The position numbers and the translations under genes were made by a program. Shown piece by piece: positions 1 to 9,078 of a stretch of 64,000 nt of DNA (the first letter of the stretch is position 1; every line of letters starts with the position of its first letter). The notes under the pieces are model-generated. The model saw nothing but the letters and a program-made list of their open reading frames with translations. It did not search any database and was not told where the DNA came from. This DNA is from G965197405 sp965197405 (GTDB taxonomy: Bacteria > Chloroflexota > Dehalococcoidia > Lucifugimonadales > JAGWBF01), in assembly GCA_965197405.1 (NCBI GenBank), contig OZ240206.1:1426001-1490000 (forward strand). Reading direction: 5' to 3'.

Positions 1-89
1 AATTGCCTCTCACTGGCGAACTGAGGAGACTAAGAAACTATCTCAAATTGTGGTTCCAAATTGTAGTTAATGTGAGGGAGTTGTCGCTA

Positions 90-1334
90 GTAGTCAGTCA
101 TGTTTGGAATCGAAGGGATAGAGGCGGTGTAATTTGGTTCGGGCATCCTGAGTCTTGAACCGCCAGTTGATGGTGACCCGCGCCTCGTTTCGCTCCTGCA
201 CCGAGGCCCCGACTTCCCGTTGGAGCGATTCTGCGTCGGGGAGCCGCTGCTTCAGACAGGAGCGGGATAGCACGCTGAACTCGATCTCCGCCATGTTCAG
301 CCAACTGCCGTGCTTGGGCGTATAGTGGAACTCCAGCCGTTTAGCTATCCGCCGGGCTTCCGGCGCGGGGAAGGTCTCGTACAACGAAGCGAGGCGATGG
401 GTGTTCAGGTTGTCCAGCACCACCCGCACCACCTCGACCTCCGGGTAGGCCTCATCCACCAGCCAGCGCATCTGGTGGGCGAAGTCCTGCATGGTGCGCC
501 GTTCGGTCACCGCCACCTGCCGCCAGCCAGCCAGGGGCTCACAGGCCAGGAACAGGTTGCGGGTTCCCTCCCGCCGGTACTCGTAGTCCCGACGCAGCGG
601 ACGCCCCGGCTCGGCAGGGAGAGAGGGCCGCGTCTCGGCTAACAACTGGGTGGAGGTCTCATCAAAGCAGACCACCGGCCGTTGCGGGTCATAGGGTTCG
701 GCGTACAAATCCAGGACGTCCTCCATGTGGGCCACGAAGTCGGCGCTTACCTCGGGGATGCACCACTCCTGCTTCTGCCACGGCTTAAGGACGTTTTTTT
801 GAGCCGCTGGCGCACCGTCTCGTGGGACAAGGATGACGCCAACCCCAACTCCACCACTTTGTCCTCCAGCAAGCGCAGGGTCCAATGGTCATGTCCTTCC
901 GGCGCTGGGCTACAGGCCAAGGCAATCAGAGCCTGCCCCGTACTGGATACGGGGTGGGCTTCGCCCAGGTCCTCCAGCTTCCGGTACCCGTTCGCTTGGA
1001 CCCGGTCTTGCAGCGCCCCAGCCAACCCAGCTTCGGCAAAGCGGCGCTTGACGCGGAACACCGTGCCCTCGACCACATCCAAGGCTTGCGCCACCCGGGG
1101 CGCAGACCAACCTGCATCGGTCTTGAGCAGTATCCGCGCCCGAATAGTCACCCGGGCGGTACTTTTACCAGCCCGAACCAAGTGTTCCAGTTGGTTCCGC
1201 TGCTCCGGCGTCAACCTGACTCCGTACTTTTCCCTGACCATACCACCACCTCACTTCAACCCAGTCTGTTGCTCAGTATAGCGCCTTGGTTCAGACTCTT
1301 TAAACTACCATCAAAAACAGATTTGACTGACTAC
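90..1334 (-). mobile_element. IS630-family element A, copy 1
   Basis: The perfect terminal inverted repeat GTAGTCAGTCA (90-100) / TGACTGACTAC (1324-1334) is flanked by TA on both sides (88-89 and 1335-1336), the usual IS630 target duplication. The 1245-bp unit is repeated almost identically in opposite orientation at 36849-38093. It sits inside IS5-A copy 1, between that element's left end and its transposase, so it arrived later. Confidence 0.92.
94..1241 (-). CDS. IS630 family transposase, two ORFs joined by -1 frameshift
   Basis: ORF A (1241-747) carries the N-terminal helix-turn-helix part. ORF B, read from the slip site down to 94, carries the DDE catalytic core: VCFDET (first Asp), VLDNLNTH (second Asp) and WLNMAEIEFS (Glu). 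The two frames meet at seven T on the plus strand (794-800), which reads A AAA AAC in the coding strand, a classic -1 slippery heptamer; the fused protein passes from RLKK to NVLKPW. Only a few residues differ from copy 2 (for example LLED against LLAG), so both are probably active or only recently inactive. The 24-bp in-frame insert encoding PVSSTGQA lies in ORF A. Confidence 0.9.
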
Positions 1335-1369
1335 TAGGATGACCCCAAAGGGTTGGGTGGAGGTGAATC

Positions 1370-2187
1370 GTGCTGGAAGGGAAACCGTTACCTGCTATTT
1401 GGGATGTTCCGGACGACCTTTGGGAACGAATCGAACCGGTGATATTGCAGTTGGACCCGCCCAAAGCCAGGGGGCGCAAACGAGGGGACCAGCGGAAGAT
1501 GCTGGAAGGCATTATCTTTCGGATGCGCAGTGGTTGCCAGTGGAACCGCCTGCCCCGGGAGTTGGGAGACGACAGTACCATCCATCGGACCTTCCAGCGC
1601 TGGGTGGGGTGTAGGGTGCTGGAGGGTATCTGGGCTGCCCTGATAGAAGAATGCCAGGAGTTGGGCGGGGTGAACTGGGAATGGCAGTCGGCGGATTGCG
1701 CCATGGGTAAAGCGCGGTTTGGGGGGGCGCCATTGGACACAACCCCACCGACCGGGGCAAAGCTGGAAGCAAGAAGAGCATCCTGGTGGACGCAGTTGGC
1801 GGACCTCTGAGCGTGGTGGTGGCTGGAGCCAACGTCCATGACACGAAACTCTTGAGGCCGACCCTGGAGAGCATCGTAGTGGCACGCCCGGAAGGCACCC
1901 AAAACCTGTGCCTGGGCAAAGGGTATGACAATCCCACGGGGCGAAAAGCGGCAGCGGCCGGAGGGTATCAGGCCCACATCAGGCGCATAGGAGAGGAGAA
2001 GCTGGACCCCCAGGGGGTAAAACGGTATCCAGCCCGCCGGTGGGTGGTGGAACACACCTTGGCCTGGCTGTCCAAGTGCCGGGGCATTCTGGTGCGCTAC
2101 GACAAGAAAGCCGCCAATTATTTGGGATTGCTCCAATTGGCCTGTGCCCTGCTCTGGTACCGAAGACAGTACAGCCTGCTATTTTGA
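1370..2187 (+). CDS. IS5 family transposase, two ORFs joined by -1 frameshift
   Basis: ORF A runs from a GTG at 1370 and carries the N-terminal DUF4096-like region (WERIEPVIL, FRMRSGCQW). It passes into ORF B by a -1 slip at seven G followed by C (1731-1738), giving GAIGHNPTDRGKAGSKKS. ORF B has the IS5 catalytic signatures: GANVHD, DKGYD, and RRWVVEHTLAWLSKCRG with the Y/R-E-K pattern. The frame is otherwise intact to 2187. Copy 2 at 54476-55314 shares the same slip site. The upstream end was displaced by the IS630 insertion, which could remove the native promoter. Confidence 0.85.
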
Positions 2188-2261
2188 GATAGTTTCTTAG
2201 TCATACGATGTGCCAGGCTTTTATTCTATCACGACCTCGATGTACAGTATCTAATCCTCTA

Positions 2262-3527
2262 GTACCGCTTCCAGATAGATTTGTAAGAATATGATAAAGC
2301 AGTCATACTTGGGTATGATCTTTCTTTGAGGAAGTGCCCAGCCATGGCTGCCATCAAGTATAAAATCAAACTGACCGGGTCCGAACGGACCTGCCTCAAT
2401 GAGGTTTCCCACCGGGGCAAGCCGTCAGTCCGCACCGTCAAGCGGGCGCTCGCGCTGCTCAAAGCTGACGAAGGACTTCGGGACCGTGAGATAGCCGATG
2501 TGCTTTTGGTCAACGCCGCTACGGTTGCCAGAGCGCGGAAGCGGTACGTGGAGGAAGGACTTGAGGACGCCATTAATGACAGACCGCGGCCGGGCCGGGA
2601 GCGCAAGCTGGACGACAAGCAGCAAGCCCACCTGATCGCCTTCGCGTGCAGCGCAGCGCCCGAAGGACACACGCACTGGACGCTCCGGTTGCTGGCCGGC
2701 AAGGTGGTGGAGTTGGAGTTTGCTGAGAGCATCTCCCTTGAGACAGTGCGCCAGATACTCAAAAAATGAACTCAAGCCCTGGAAGAAGAAGGAGTGGTGT
2801 ATCCCCAAGGTGAGCGGGGAGTTCGTGGCGCGGATGGAGGACGTGCTGGACTTGTACCACCAAGAGTACAACCCGGAGCGTCCGGTAGTGTGTTTCGACA
2901 AGACCTCCAGGCAATTGACCGGGGATGTGAGGCCGCCCATCAAGGCCGCCCCCGGACGGGTGGAACGCTATGACACTACCAAGTAACAAGCAGTTACTTA
3001 CCTCTGCAGGGCCCGGGACACGGGCATAGGGATGCTGAGTACAAGCGAAACGGGACCCGGAACCTGTTCATGATCTGCGAGCCGAAGGGCGGATGGAGAC
3101 ACGTCGAAGTGACCGGGCGTCGCACTGCCGTGGACTTCGCGCATCAGATGAAGTGGTTGGTGGACAGCGCATACCCTGACGCAGAGGTGATCAGGCTGGT
3201 CCTGGACAACCTCAACACCCACAAGTTGGGCTCGCTCTACCAAGCGTTTGAGCCATCCGAAGCCCGGCGCATCGCCAAACGGCTGGAGTTTCATTACACT
3301 CCCACTCATGGAAGCTGGCTGAACATGGCTGAGATCGAGTTGAGCGTCTTCAGCAGACAGTGTTTGGACCGCCGTATCGGCGATGAAGCGTTGCTGAGAC
3401 GGGAGGTCGCGGCGCTCGAACGTGAGCGCAACGAGGCCGCCGCCATCATAGACTGGCGGTTCTCCACCCAAGACGCCCGCAGTAAGCTCAAACATGTATA
3501 TCCAATAGAATTAAATTGAAACGGTAC
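2262..3527 (+). mobile_element. IS630-family element B, copy 1 (decayed)
   Basis: The unit begins GTACCGCTTCCAGATAGATT, ends AATTGAAACGGTAC, and is flanked by TA (2260-2261, 3528-3529). A second copy of the same type is at 38741-39997. This copy is decayed (see the pseudogene entry). It lies 58 bp right of IS5-A copy 1. Confidence 0.85.
2344..3519 (+). pseudogene. IS630 family transposase B, inactivated
   Basis: The N-terminal HTH half runs from ATG 2344 and ends at a TGA (2767-2769), because the slippery A-run has shrunk to six A and the following C has become T; copy 2 has A AAA AAC here. The catalytic half resumes in another frame (KNELKPWKKKEW, FDKTSRQL) and is then broken by an insert of about 59 bp (about 2977-3035) that copy 2 lacks and that contains the palindrome AAGTAAC-aagca-GTTACTT. 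The last part (VLDNLNTH, WLNMAEIELS) is intact to 3519. At the site where copy 2 has the 24-bp PVSSTGQA insert, this copy reads AHLIAFAC without it. Confidence 0.85.
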
Positions 3528-3557
3528 TAGAGATGGCTAACTCGCGTTATGTGGCTA

Positions 3558-4373
3558 GGGTGTGTTGACATTTCACCGCAGCCAAATGAGTGCAGCGGTG
3601 AAGTGAAGGAAGCCCAGATATCCGGTGTCTAGCTTCTCAAACCGGGAGAACACCCGGCGATAGTGCTTTATCTTGTTGATGAAACATTCCACCAAGTGAC
3701 GCTCCCGGTACAGGTAGGCATCGTAGGCTTGGGATTCCTTCCGGTTGGAGCGCGCAGGTATGACCGGATTCATGCCCTGTGCCAGGATGTACTGGCGAAA
3801 CTCCCGGGAATCATAGAATCATACCCCTTGTCGGCAACCACGTACTCCCCGGCATAACCGGCTATCAGACCCGCGGCCTGGGTGATGTCGTGCTTTTGAC
3901 CCCCGGTCAGGATGAATCGCAAGGGATTACCCAAGGCATCCACGCTCACGTGGACCTTGGTGCTGGACCCGCCGCAGCTCCGGCCCAAGGCCTGGGCTGC
4001 TTGGCCACCCTTTGGGGGGGCGCTCCGGCGGCACAAGGGTGTGCCCGGACTACGGTGCTGTCTACGATGAGGTATTCCATATCCGGGTCGTCGGCGAAAT
4101 GTTGATGCAGCAGTTCCCAGATACCCCGGTCGGCCCAGCGGCCAAACCTTTTGTAGACGCTGTTCCAATTCCCATACTCGGCTGGCAGGAGTCGCCACTG
4201 GGCGCCGGAGCGGTCCACCCACAGCACCGCTTCTATGAAACGTCGGCATTCCTCTTCCTGACCGACGTACAGGTCGGTGCGCCCTCGCAAAAAACTGGAG
4301 AATCTTGGTCCACTGGCTTGTTGAGGGCTTAAGTCTTGACATATTTCTATTATAGCCAAATGTCAACACACCC
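3558..4373 (-). mobile_element. IS5-family element C (decayed)
   Basis: Inverted repeats GGGTGTGTTGACATTT (3558-3573) and AAATGTCAACACACCC (4358-4373) are flanked by TA (3556-3557, 4374-4375). The 816-bp unit holds one transposase gene on the minus strand. The termini resemble those of element E (GGGCGTGTTTGC) and of the 236-bp repeat at 19274-19509. Confidence 0.85.
3573..4359 (-). pseudogene. IS5 family transposase C, frame broken by 8-bp duplication
   Basis: Reading from ATG 4359, the first frame carries the N-terminal domain (FIEAVLWVDRSGAQWRLLP) and the first catalytic Asp region (YLIVDSTVVRAH). It passes by a one-base shift at a C7 run (coding strand, near 4015-4021) into GGQAAQALGRS...TGGQKHD and DKGYDS. 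A tandem duplication GAATCATA GAATCATA (3808-3823) then breaks the frame; after it the C-terminal part continues as MNPVIPARSNRKE and ERHLVECFINKIKHYRR, the IS5 Glu motif. The C7 shift could be programmed, as in the other IS5 elements here; the 8-bp duplication is a real lesion. Confidence 0.8.
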
Positions 4374-4741
4374 TAAACATAGCCTACTTCCCCGATGCAG
4401 GAGCGCAGCACCTCTGGCTTGGCCAACAGTCGCTCCACCGTACCCCAGAACTCCCTGAGCAACTGCCCCAGATCAGTGCAAATCACGTTCCTCAATTCGA
4501 CCCGCTTCATGTAGCGCCAGACCCCCTCGTCCGGGTTCAATTCCGGGGCGTACGCGGGCAACCTCTCCAGTTGGATGCGCCTGGCCCCGCCTTGGGCAGC
4601 CAGGCTGCGGTGGATGGGCGCTCCGTCCCAGATCACCAGTAGTTTGCCCGGTATCTCTTCAAGCAACTGTTCCAGGAACCTGATGATGTCCGGCCCTTTA
4701 TAGGAGTGGTCTTGCACTTCATTGTTTAGATAATCATTCAC
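4373..4741 (-). pseudogene. IS630-like DDE transposase remnant (C-terminal part)
   Basis: This 122-residue frame contains the last two-thirds of a DDE_3 catalytic domain: VIWDGAPIHRS (second Asp) and ELNPDEGVWRYMKR (Glu). The N-terminal HTH and first Asp are missing, and no matching coding sequence is seen upstream of 4741. Its stop codon overlaps the end of IS5-C, but the same TAG existed before that insertion because the target TA is conserved. It is a third IS630 type, not closely similar to elements A and B. Confidence 0.75.
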
Positions 4742-4934
4742 GCATCAGTAAAAGACCCCGCTATCTTCACAGGGCGAAATTGACAGCATTGTTGCGTTCC
4801 ACTACACTTGTTCTTGCCGGGGGCCATGCCCCCATCAGGCACGGGCAGGATGGCCTGACGAGGGGTGCCTAAGGAGATATGAGGAGATATACTGTGGCGG
4901 CCCGGTGGGGAAATCACGGAGAGGGGGGCTTTCC

Positions 4935-6395
4935 ATGGCTACAGGCAATGAAATATGCCGTATGGATGCGGTGACGCTGGCGAACAGCATCCGGGCCAAA
5001 GAGCTGTCACCCGTTGAGGTCGTTGATGCGGTCCTCGCACGCATGGACAGCCTGGAGCCTACCCTGCACGCGTTCTGCACTCCAACGCCCAATTTGGCCA
5101 GGGAAACCGCGAAGAGAATTGAGCAAGCTCTGATGTCCGGAGACCAGGTAGGGCCATTGGCCGGGGTCCCGGTGGGCATCAAGGACCTGGTTTCCACGAA
5201 AGGCATTCGCACCGCCTCCGGCTCTATTGCGTATAAAGACTTCTTCCCCACAGAGGACGACATCGTGGTCGAGCGCTTGAAGGACGCTGGCGCGGTCATC
5301 ATCGGCAAAACGAACGTGACGGAGCTTGGCTATAGCGGCGCCAGCCACAACCCCGTTTTCGAGACCACCCGCAACCCTTGGAATACGGACCTCACGTCGG
5401 GAGGGTCGAGCGCAGGCTCCGGCGCCGCGGTAGCCTCCGGTATGGGGCCATTCGCCATTGGCAGCGATGGCGGCGGGTCCGTCCGCATCCCGGCGGCCCA
5501 CTGTGGCATTTACGGGTTCAAGGCGTCCATGGGGCGCGTTCCGCTGTACCCCGGCGCTCGCGACGAGCGATACCCGGGCGTGTCCAGCTGGGAGGGGCTG
5601 GAGCACATCGGTCCGATGAGCCGGACCGTGGCCGACAGCGCGCTGATGCTCTCGGTCATTGCTTCCGGTCCCGATGACCGGGACCGCCACACGCTGCCCG
5701 CGCCGGACTTCGACTGGATGGAGGACTGCCTTGAAGGCGCTCTGCGAGGCTTGAGGGTCGCGTACAGCCCCGACTGGGGGTATGCTGCGGTAGACCCACA
5801 GGTGCGCCATGTTGTAGGCGAGGCCGTCAAGGTGTTCGAGCGCGACCTGGGCTGCGTGGTCGAGGAAGCCCACCCCGGTTGGGATGACCCGTATTACGCC
5901 TTCTGGGGCCTGGTGGCCCTGGAGTCGGACTTGCAGGGCATGAGGGAACTGGTCGCCAAGTACCCGGGCCAGATGAGCCCACACCTGGTTGACTTCATAC
6001 AGCGCCCCTGGACTGCCGAGGAACTGACCGGTTCGGTAATCGCAAGGAAGGCCGTGGTCAACAAGATGTGGAAATTCATGCGCAAATATGACCTTCTGCT
6101 GACTCCTACCCTTGCGTGTCCGCCGTTCCCGGTCAATATACAGGGACCCGAGAAGATTGATGGTCGGATGGTCGAGCCGTTTCGGTGGCTCGCCTTCACC
6201 TTCCCCCTCAACATGACAGGACAGCCGGCGGCATCCATCCCCGCCGGTTGGACCGAGGACGGCCTGCCGGTGGGTCTGCAAATCATCGGGCGACACCTGG
6301 ACGACCCCCTGGTGCTGAGAGCGTCCACGGCCTTTGAGGCGGCAAAGCCCTGGAGGGACCAGTGGCCGCCCATCCTCAAGGAACTGGGCTTGTAA
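4935..6395 (+). CDS. Amidase (amidase-signature family)
   Basis: This 486-residue enzyme has the amidase-signature layout, hydrolysing an amide bond with a Ser-cisSer-Lys triad: Lys83 (VGIKDL), Ser158 (TSGGSSAGSG) and nucleophile Ser182 (GSDGGGSVRIP). The 158-182 spacing of 24 residues matches characterised family members. An ATG at 4905 is possible, but ATG 4935 has a purine-rich site (GGAGAGGGGGG) just upstream and the conserved part starts soon after it. An alpha/beta hydrolase gene follows 34 bp downstream, so the two may be cotranscribed. No Gat B or C subunit gene is nearby, so a role as tRNA amidotransferase is unlikely; the substrate cannot be read from sequence. Confidence 0.9.
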   Translation: MATGNEICRMDAVTLANSIRAKELSPVEVVDAVLARMDSLEPTLHAFCTPTPNLARETAKRIEQALMSGDQVGPLAGVPVGIKDLVSTKGIRTASGSIAYKDFFPTEDDIVVERLKDAGAVIIGKTNVTELGYSGASHNPVFETTRNPWNTDLTSGGSSAGSGAAVASGMGPFAIGSDGGGSVRIPAAHCGIYGFKASMGRVPLYPGARDERYPGVSSWEGLEHIGPMSRTVADSALMLSVIASGPDDRDRHTLPAPDFDWMEDCLEGALRGLRVAYSPDWGYAAVDPQVRHVVGEAVKVFERDLGCVVEEAHPGWDDPYYAFWGLVALESDLQGMRELVAKYPGQMSPHLVDFIQRPWTAEELTGSVIARKAVVNKMWKFMRKYDLLLTPTLACPPFPVNIQGPEKIDGRMVEPFRWLAFTFPLNMTGQPAASIPAGWTEDGLPVGLQIIGRHLDDPLVLRASTAFEAAKPWRDQWPPILKELGL

Positions 6396-6429
6396 AGAGA
6401 GAATCAACTCTGGACCGAGGAGAGTAATC

Positions 6430-7143
6430 ATGAGCATCTACGTGCTGGTACATGGAGCGTTTCACGGGGGCTGGGCATGGGAGAAGGTAGCTCCCCTCCT
6501 GGAAAAGGAGGGGCACAAGGTAATCTCCCCCGACCTGCCGGGCCACGGGGAGGATAAGACGCCGGTATCGCAAATTACCCTGCAAGCCTACACTGATACG
6601 GTGTGCGAAATCCTGGATGAGCAGCCTGAGCCGGTGATTCTGGTCGGCCACAGCCTGGGAGGCATCTCCATATCCACGGCGGCAGAGGCCAGGCCCGAAA
6701 AGGTCAAGACCCTGGTATACCTGGCAGCCCTTCTCCAGCAGGACGGCGAGACTTCGACGGGCGTGATGAGCGGAGATACGGAGTCCATCGCTCCCCAGTA
6801 CGCGGTGATGTCCGAGGACAATAGCACCATCAGCATCCCCATCGAGGGGTACAAGGTAGTGTCCTACAACACCTGCTCCGACGAGGACGTGGCGTGGGCC
6901 GCCCCTTTCCTGGTGCCCGAACCCACGGCTCCCATGTCAACGCCGGTACACGTTACGGAAGAGCGCTTTGGCCGGGTGCCCCGGGTCTACATAGAGACCC
7001 TTCTGGACAAGGGGGTCACTCCATCGTTGCAGAAGAAGATGTACACGGCCCTGCCGTGCCAAAAGGTAATCAGCATGAACACCGACCACTCGCCCTTCCT
7101 CTGCGCTCCCCAGGAGTTGGCAGACCACCTCCTGGCGCTGTAG
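6430..7143 (+). CDS. Alpha/beta hydrolase (esterase-like)
   Basis: This 237-residue cytosolic protein opens with YVLVHGAFHGGWAWEKVAPLL, the oxyanion-loop stretch typical of the methylesterase/hydroxynitrile lyase-like group. It has the nucleophile elbow VGHSLGG and the catalytic His near the end (NTDHSPFLC). ATG 6430 follows a GAGGAGAG site; the longer upstream frame overlaps the amidase and is unlikely. It probably cleaves a small ester. It follows the amidase closely, so the pair may process one substrate; this is inference. Confidence 0.87.
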   Translation: MSIYVLVHGAFHGGWAWEKVAPLLEKEGHKVISPDLPGHGEDKTPVSQITLQAYTDTVCEILDEQPEPVILVGHSLGGISISTAAEARPEKVKTLVYLAALLQQDGETSTGVMSGDTESIAPQYAVMSEDNSTISIPIEGYKVVSYNTCSDEDVAWAAPFLVPEPTAPMSTPVHVTEERFGRVPRVYIETLLDKGVTPSLQKKMYTALPCQKVISMNTDHSPFLCAPQELADHLLAL

Positions 7144-7230
7144 GGTTCTGGGGAGAGTCCAATCTTTTCTAGGTATTCTCCATACGCGCATGAGTGATAG
7201 AGTCGGACTGATTCTAATACGAAGTGCAGG

Positions 7231-8736
7231 ATGGAAGCGTTAAGTAAGACGGCGTTAATTACCAAACTCTTGAACCGCTCGTCCCTGCTGGTCATATTGA
7301 GCATATGCACACTGATCATAGCGGTGTCTCTGGCTTGCGGGAACCAGGACTTCACTCAGCTAAGTATGTGTGACAGTGATTACTGGCGCCACATGGAAGA
7401 TAGTCACTGGCCCGGCGCAGATGGCGCACTTGTGCCTTGGTCTCCGATCTCTTCTATCTCCTCTTGGCGTAACGCTGACGTAGAAGACGTGCTTGCCGAA
7501 CTGGAGGGCGGCAGGCATGTCACCGCCAAGGACGACTCAGGCCGGACGCTCTTGCATTGGGCGGCGATGTGTAATGAAGCTCCGGCAGTTATAAAGTTGC
7601 TGCTGGCCCGGGGTGCGGACATCAATGCAAGAGACAATTCGGGCCGGACGCCACTGCACAGCGCAGCAAAATACAATGAAGCTCCGGCAGTTATAAAGTT
7701 GCTGCTGGACCGGGGCGCAGACGTGGACACCAGGGACAATGCCGACAGTACGCCCCTGCAGATCGCAGCGTTACAGAATGAAGCGCCGGCGGTTATCAAG
7801 ATGCTGCTGGACCGCGGAGCAGACGTAGACGCCAGGGAACATCACAGCAGTACGCCCCTGATTTCGGCGGGGCACCTCAACAAGCCTGAGGTTATCATGC
7901 TTCTGCTGGAAGCAGGCGCGGACGTCAATGCAAGGAACGATTTTGGCCACACCCCCTTGAATACGGCGGCTCAGCGTCAAGATTTGGCGGTGATCCAAGC
8001 GCTGCTGGACCGCGGCGCGGACGTCAATGCAAGGGACCATGCCGGTAGTACGCCCCTGCACCGGGCAGCCTTACGTCAAGAGCCGGCCGTAATCGAATTG
8101 CTGCTGGAACGAGGCGCAGACGTCCATGATACGACCAATTCAGGCGACACTCCCCTGCACCGAGCGGCAAGCTCCAATGAAACGCCGGTCATTGAGTTGC
8201 TGCTGGACCTTGGCTTGGACGTCAATGTAAGGGGCCACAATGGTGACACGGCTTTGCATAATGCGGCAAATTACACTGAAGAACCGGAGGTTATAGCACT
8301 GCTGCTGGACCGTGGCGCAAACATCGATGCCAAAAACGATTTTAGTATAACGCCCCTCCAAACGGCAGCCGCCTACAGCGAAAGTTTGCCGGTCATTGAG
8401 TTGCTGCTGGACCGCGGCGCAGACATCGAGTCCAGGAGCCACTTGGGCTTCACACCTCTGCACTGGGCAGTGGACACCAATGAAGAACCGGTTATCGAGT
8501 TGCTGCTGGACCACGGCGCGGACATCGACGCGAGGGACAATTCCGGCAACACTCCCCTGCATGCACTCGCGGGCGCTACGTCGTGGGGCAACTACGTGCC
8601 GGCGATCATTGAGCTTCTGGTGAATCGCGGTGCAGACACCAGCTTGAAAAACAGCTCCGGTTTGACGCCATGCCAGCTCGCGCGAGAAAGTCGCGTTCTC
8701 TCCAATACGGACACACAGAACCTGTTGTGCCAGTAG
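7231..8736 (+). CDS. Ankyrin-repeat protein with N-terminal lipoprotein-like signal
   Basis: Residues 17-36 are a hydrophobic signal segment ending in SLACG, so Cys36 could be lipidated and the protein held on the outer face of the membrane; the box is not perfectly canonical. From about residue 100 to 490 there are eleven ankyrin repeats of about 33 residues plus a short last one, each with the TPLHxAA...VIxLLLDRGADV pattern. Several repeats are very similar at DNA level, pointing to recent internal duplication. Ankyrin arrays bind protein partners; no catalytic domain is seen. It stands alone between the hydrolase and the hydantoinase genes. Confidence 0.88.
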   Translation: MEALSKTALITKLLNRSSLLVILSICTLIIAVSLACGNQDFTQLSMCDSDYWRHMEDSHWPGADGALVPWSPISSISSWRNADVEDVLAELEGGRHVTAKDDSGRTLLHWAAMCNEAPAVIKLLLARGADINARDNSGRTPLHSAAKYNEAPAVIKLLLDRGADVDTRDNADSTPLQIAALQNEAPAVIKMLLDRGADVDAREHHSSTPLISAGHLNKPEVIMLLLEAGADVNARNDFGHTPLNTAAQRQDLAVIQALLDRGADVNARDHAGSTPLHRAALRQEPAVIELLLERGADVHDTTNSGDTPLHRAASSNETPVIELLLDLGLDVNVRGHNGDTALHNAANYTEEPEVIALLLDRGANIDAKNDFSITPLQTAAAYSESLPVIELLLDRGADIESRSHLGFTPLHWAVDTNEEPVIELLLDHGADIDARDNSGNTPLHALAGATSWGNYVPAIIELLVNRGADTSLKNSSGLTPCQLARESRVLSNTDTQNLLCQ

Positions 8737-9065
8737 GCAGTCCGGGCTTACGCCAGATGCGACGTAAATCAAAGTTCAGTCAAACCGGAGAAAACCTTGA
8801 CCTCCAGTATCCTCTACACTTGATGGTTCTACGAAGGTGATTCGCTAGCACCTGTTGAGAATGCCCCTTTCTACTCAGGCTTGACACCGGAGCTCAAATG
8901 TTGTAATTTCCCACAGTAGAAATCCCTAGAAATCACCTCATACGACGCCTGCTTTGAGCCTGATATGGATAGCATCGAGCATATAGGCCTCGCCATTTCG
9001 TCCGATTAGAGCCTGGCAGACTCATTGAACTCATGGGACTCATGGCGCGGGCAACTCTGCGCATT
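8737..9065. other. Intergenic stretch, no gene seen
   Basis: About 330 bp between the ankyrin gene and hyuA. I see no coding frame with a recognisable product, no clear terminator hairpin with a T-run and no convincing promoter pair. Confidence 0.5.
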
Positions 9066-9071
9066 AGGAGG
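9066..9071 (+). promoter_or_regulatory. Ribosome binding site fixing the hyuA start at TTG 9079
   Basis: AGGAGG lies seven bases before TTG 9079, in the hyuA frame and directly before the conserved YRLGVDVGGTFTD start. The upstream ATG at 9025 has no such site and adds 18 residues without family character. Confidence 0.7.
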
Positions 9072-9078
9072 CAGTGCA

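Larger units (their letters stand above)
30..2200 (+). mobile_element. IS5-family element A, copy 1, split by a nested IS630 element
   Basis: The ends form an 18-bp inverted repeat, CTAAGAAACTATCTCAAA at 30-47 and its complement at 2183-2200. The same repeat closes the second copy at 54468-55390. The transposase (1370-2187) is separated from its left end by an IS630 element inserted at a TA at 88-89. Without that insert the element would be about 920 bp, matching copy 2 (923 bp). The exact target duplication is ambiguous because the termini themselves contain TAA/TTA. Confidence 0.85.

Noticed and set aside
7550..8640. Regularly spaced repeats considered as a CRISPR-like array
   Set aside because: The 99-bp periodicity is in frame and encodes ankyrin repeats.
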